From: JASBZA01 sp964392065
GTDB taxonomy: Bacteria > Bacillota > Clostridia > Saccharofermentanales > Fastidiosipilaceae
Direction: 5' to 3'
Length of the DNA stretch: 5,271 bases
Assembly (NCBI GenBank): GCA_964392065.1
Contig: CAYMOG010000056.1
Span: 1-5,271 of the forward strand
The notes beneath the pieces are model-generated. The model was not told the origin of the DNA, did no database searches, and worked only from the letters and a program-made list of their open reading frames with translations. A program made the position numbers and the translations under genes. The first letter of the stretch is position 1, and every line of letters begins with the position of its first letter. This document shows positions 4,328-5,271 of this stretch, in pieces.

Positions 4328-5271
4328 ATGTATTGTCCTAATTGTGGCAAGAATTTAGAATATGGCGTAGATCCCTGTCCAAACTGTGACAGTCCATTGG
4401 ATTGGTCCGATTACGATGAAAATGGGGAAGTTAATACGGATACGGAATCTAGTAATCTAGCGGAAGGTTTTGCGGCTGCTGGTATGGCTTCCAATGCTTC
4501 TACAGAAAATATTGTAGAGGATATTGCTATGGAACATCCCAGTTATTACAAACCTATGGATTCTCAAGATGCATTTTCTCCCGATGCAGGATTCAATGGT
4601 ATTCACTATACTGAAAATCAAGAATTAAACAGCGGAGATCCCCACACTAGTCCATCTGGTGCTCCTGTCCATGCAGATAGCGCGAGCCTAGGTACTGGGC
4701 CTATTCCATCTGTAGATTATCATGGCGAGGCAGGTTTTACACCTGGAGCCGCTGGGAGTGCTGGAGCGGGTGTTTTTGCTGCGGGTGCTCAAGCCAATGA
4801 GGATATAGTCTACGGAAGCGGAGATGCGGGAGCAAATGCTACTGGAGCTCCCATAAGTCCAAATGGTCCTGGTGGACCTGGTGGTCCAGGAGGACCAGGA
4901 GGTCCAGATGATAATGATCCTTTTGATCCCGATGATGAAGCGGCCCGTCGGAAGAAACTCTATTACATTTTAATTGCAGCGGGCGCTATTTTCTTAGCGA
5001 TTGTACTCTTTTTATTATTACGCGGTATCGGTGGTGGTCGTGTAGTAAATACGGAGGACAGTAGCTCATCCGACGCTACCAATGAGCAATCCGTTAGTTT
5101 TGAAACAGGTGAGACTTTGGCGCCTGTGACGGGTATGACTCTACCTGATGGAGAAACAGTTTTAACATCAAGTATTACAGGTGGTTATATTATTGTTAGC
5201 CCAAGACCAACAACGGAAGCACCTACGACTACGACAACAACTGAGGCGCCTACGACGACTACTACAACTGA
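4328..5271 (+). CDS. Zinc-ribbon single-pass membrane protein with Thr-rich stalk (3' end beyond the window)
   Basis: The first 314 codons are present and the frame is open at the window edge, so the C-terminus is unknown. Residues 3-20 are a four-cysteine zinc ribbon (CPNC at 3-6, CPNC at 17-20). Residues about 21-178 are acidic and low-complexity, rich in Gly, Ala, Ser and Asp, and probably disordered. A GGP repeat follows (180-193), then acidic DDNDPFDPDDE, a basic RRKK (207-210) and one membrane helix (about 211-231). The positive charges before the helix predict an inside N-terminus and an outside C-terminus. Outside come a Ser/Asp-rich stretch, a short segment rich in Thr, Gly and Val, and a stalk of EAPTTTTTT repeats (from 297). 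The layout resembles proteins that link a cytosolic zinc ribbon to a domain held out in the envelope, but no catalytic domain is visible so far. The start is set by GGAGGAG at 4318-4324. It appears to be transcribed from its own extended -10 promoter. Function unknown. Confidence 0.85.
   Translation, partial: MYCPNCGKNLEYGVDPCPNCDSPLDWSDYDENGEVNTDTESSNLAEGFAAAGMASNASTENIVEDIAMEHPSYYKPMDSQDAFSPDAGFNGIHYTENQELNSGDPHTSPSGAPVHADSASLGTGPIPSVDYHGEAGFTPGAAGSAGAGVFAAGAQANEDIVYGSGDAGANATGAPISPNGPGGPGGPGGPGGPDDNDPFDPDDEAARRKKLYYILIAAGAIFLAIVLFLLLRGIGGGRVVNTEDSSSSDATNEQSVSFETGETLAPVTGMTLPDGETVLTSSITGGYIIVSPRPTTEAPTTTTTTEAPTTTTTT
4865..4906 (+). repeat. GGP tandem repeat encoding a flexible linker
   Basis: Residues 180-193 of the zinc-ribbon protein are GPGGPGGPGGPGGP, written by a 9-bp unit of GGW, CCW and GGW codons. 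Third positions vary between A and T, so the DNA units are not identical. The stretch is collagen-like in composition but far too short for a triple helix; it most likely spaces the cytosolic part from the membrane. Confidence 0.75.
5216..5271 (+). repeat. 27-bp coding repeat, EAPTTTTTT units, running off the window
   Basis: Units at 5216-5242 and 5243-5269 each encode the nonapeptide EAPTTTTTT, and the last two bases (GA) agree with a third unit beginning with Glu. The six Thr codons are used in a different order in the two units (ACG, ACT, ACA mixed), so the peptide is conserved more strictly than the DNA. This makes a mucin-like stalk outside the cytoplasm. The number of units is unknown because the window ends here. 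Confidence 0.75.

Noticed and set aside
4865..4906. CRISPR-like or phase-variable tandem repeat
   Set aside because: The repeat is in frame within a coding sequence, its unit is 9 bp without spacers, and its units differ at third positions; it is a peptide linker.

Overview
This 5.3 kb window looks like a chromosomal segment from a moderately AT-rich, Firmicutes-type bacterium. Strong AGGAGG/GGAGG ribosome binding sites, sigma-A-like promoters, TTG-, CTA- and TTA-rich leucine codons and the gene content point that way. My best guess is a Negativicute (Veillonella or a relative), but this is inference from style and gene content; no rRNA or other phylogenetic marker is present.

Layout: (1) Positions 1-248 are a leader region with no supported gene. 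It holds an imperfect direct repeat, a good promoter (181-209) and a strong Shine-Dalgarno. (2) Positions 249-3142 are a two-gene polyamine operon: carboxy(nor)spermidine synthase (CASDH, saccharopine-dehydrogenase-like), then, overlapping by one base (TAATG), a 558-residue protein that joins an N-terminal Nudix hydrolase domain to a complete carboxy(nor)spermidine decarboxylase (NspC/CASDC). Together the two enzymes condense aspartate semialdehyde with a diamine and decarboxylate the product to give spermidine or norspermidine. (3) Positions 3132-3689, minus strand, encode a PAP2-family membrane phosphatase whose 3' end overlaps the operon's end by 11 bp inside a 13-bp palindrome holding both stop codons. 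(4) Positions 3690-3877 are a divergent control region. The PAP2 promoter there overlaps one copy of a 19-bp direct repeat (17/19 identical, 30-bp period), which looks like a tandem operator. (5) Positions 3878-4084 hold a 68-residue aromatic-rich protein of unknown function. (6) Positions 4085-4327 are AT-rich intergenic DNA with several -10-like hexamers, a weak hairpin and an extended -10 promoter. (7) From 4328 to the window edge runs the 5' part of a zinc-ribbon, single-pass membrane protein with a GGP-repeat linker and an extracytoplasmic Thr-rich stalk.

The most notable item is the Nudix-CASDC fusion, translationally coupled to CASDH, whose Nudix box departs from the consensus by a one-residue insertion and loss of its first glutamate. 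The putative tandem operator of the PAP2 gene and the zinc-ribbon/Thr-stalk envelope protein are next.
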